This document shows, in pieces, positions 16,181 to 16,805 of a stretch of 16,805 nt of DNA. This stretch comes from JBOHCT01 sp050699055 (lineage in GTDB: Bacteria > Actinomycetota > Actinomycetes > Streptosporangiales > JBOHCT01), in the NCBI GenBank assembly GCA_050699055.1, contig JBOHCT010000083.1:1-16805 (forward strand), written 5' to 3'. Positions within the stretch are counted from its first letter, which is position 1. Each line of letters opens with the position of its first letter. Under the pieces are notes generated by a model. It saw nothing but the letters and a program-made list of their open reading frames with translations. It did no database searches and had not been told where the DNA came from. Both the position numbers and the translations under genes were made by a program.

Positions 16181-16805
16181 GTGGAGGTCGCCGGGCTCGC
16201 GGCGGTGGTCGCGATCGCCCTCCTGTTCACCTATACGATCGGCTTCCACGATGCGGCGAACGCGATCGCGACCTCGGTGTCGACGCGAGCGCTCACACCG
16301 CGTGTCGCGCTCGCCATGGCCGCGGTGATGAACCTCGCGGGCGCGTTTCTCGGCACCGGCGTGGCCGAGACCATGGGGAAGGGGATCATCAACCTCCAGC
16401 ACGGTACGCACGGCCTCGTCGTGGTCTTCGCCTCGCTCGTCGGGGCGATCGCGTGGAATCTGATCACGTGGTTGTTCGGTCTGCCCTCCTCGTCCTCGCA
16501 CGCGCTCATCGGCGGGATGGTGGGTGCGGCGCTCGCCTCGTCGGGAGGGGTCATCTGGCACGGCGTGGTCGACAGCTTCGTCATCCCGATGGTGCTGTCC
16601 CCGCTGGTCGGGTTCGTCATGGCCTACTTCGTGATGGTCGCGATCCTGTGGGTCTTCCGTAAGTCGCACCCGGGCAAGACTGGGCGTGGCTTCCGGCACG
16701 CCCAGACGGTCTCGGCGGCCGCGATGGCCCTCGGCCACGGCCTGCAGGACGCGCAGAAGCCCATGGGGATCATCGTCCTGGCGCTCGTCACGACCGGATA
16801 CCTGC
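16181..16805 (+). CDS. PiT family inorganic phosphate transporter, N-terminal part (runs off the window)
   Basis: At least 208 residues of a phosphate permease; the 3' end lies beyond the window. GTG 16181 follows AAGGAG (16167-16172), which lies inside the end of the DUF47 gene. About six membrane segments are visible. The first family repeat has GFHDAANAIATSVSTRAL near residue 20; LPSSSSHALIGG near residue 107 is the conserved Ser/His loop. GHGLQDAQKPMGII near residue 188 is the start of the second repeat, where the usual HGxNDAQK motif has Gln in place of Asn. PiT proteins take up metal-phosphate complexes driven by the proton or sodium gradient. Co-transcription with DUF47 suggests regulated low-affinity phosphate (or tellurite/arsenate-sensitive) uptake. 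The family is certain; the ion specificity is not. Confidence 0.93.
   Translation, partial: MEVAGLAAVVAIALLFTYTIGFHDAANAIATSVSTRALTPRVALAMAAVMNLAGAFLGTGVAETMGKGIINLQHGTHGLVVVFASLVGAIAWNLITWLFGLPSSSSHALIGGMVGAALASSGGVIWHGVVDSFVIPMVLSPLVGFVMAYFVMVAILWVFRKSHPGKTGRGFRHAQTVSAAAMALGHGLQDAQKPMGIIVLALVTTGYL

Overview
The window is GC-rich (roughly 70%), has strongly GC-biased third codon positions, uses GTG as well as ATG starts with clear Shine-Dalgarno sequences, and encodes families typical of high-GC Gram-positive bacteria: a lipoprotein-type solute-binding protein, a DUF1707 protein, form I CO dehydrogenase and a DUF47/PiT pair. I infer an actinomycete (Actinomycetota, possibly a Streptosporangiales-like soil or thermophilic lineage). 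The genus cannot be fixed from the sequence alone.

Left part (1-4352, all + strand): a tightly packed operon. It contains the 3' end of a class III (CaiB/BaiF) CoA-transferase, an HMG-CoA-lyase-family enzyme, and a complete tripartite tricarboxylate transporter (TctC lipoprotein, TctB, TctA). Together they can import a small carboxylate, activate it with CoA and cleave the thioester. Substrates such as 3-hydroxy-3-methylglutarate or citramalate are the obvious candidates.

Middle-left (4353-6268): a less ordered stretch. It holds a MerR-type operator without a MerR gene, a small DUF1707 membrane protein, a 3'-truncated esterase gene on the - strand that keeps its start and ribosome binding site, a LapA-like two-helix membrane protein on the - strand, and a 384-base gap. 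That gap contains a good promoter candidate for the next operon.

Centre (6269-13844): an aerobic carbon monoxide dehydrogenase cluster, coxM-coxS-coxL with overlapping start/stop codons. CoxL carries the form I active-site loop AYRCSFR, so this is a true CO dehydrogenase rather than a generic molybdenum hydroxylase. Next comes an XdhC/CoxF-type maturation protein fused to a C-terminal YHS domain. A secreted sedolisin (S53) protease with its own promoter and terminator then separates these genes from coxG, an SRPBCC-fold CODH partner. coxD and coxE are not in the window.

Right part (13845-16805): a 58-base nested inverted repeat followed by a G-rich run, then a gamma-class carbonic anhydrase whose stop codon lies in a 10-bp perfect hairpin. 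A convergent MarR regulator follows, then a 58-residue actinobacterial small protein and a DUF47 (PhoU-like) plus PiT phosphate transporter pair; the transporter gene runs off the window end.

The least explained signals are non-coding: the 8-mer GATCTTGA recurs in the leaders of coxM, coxG and the carbonic anhydrase, and the nested inverted repeat uses it as its outer arms. I see no CRISPR array, tRNA, rRNA, transposase or phage gene.
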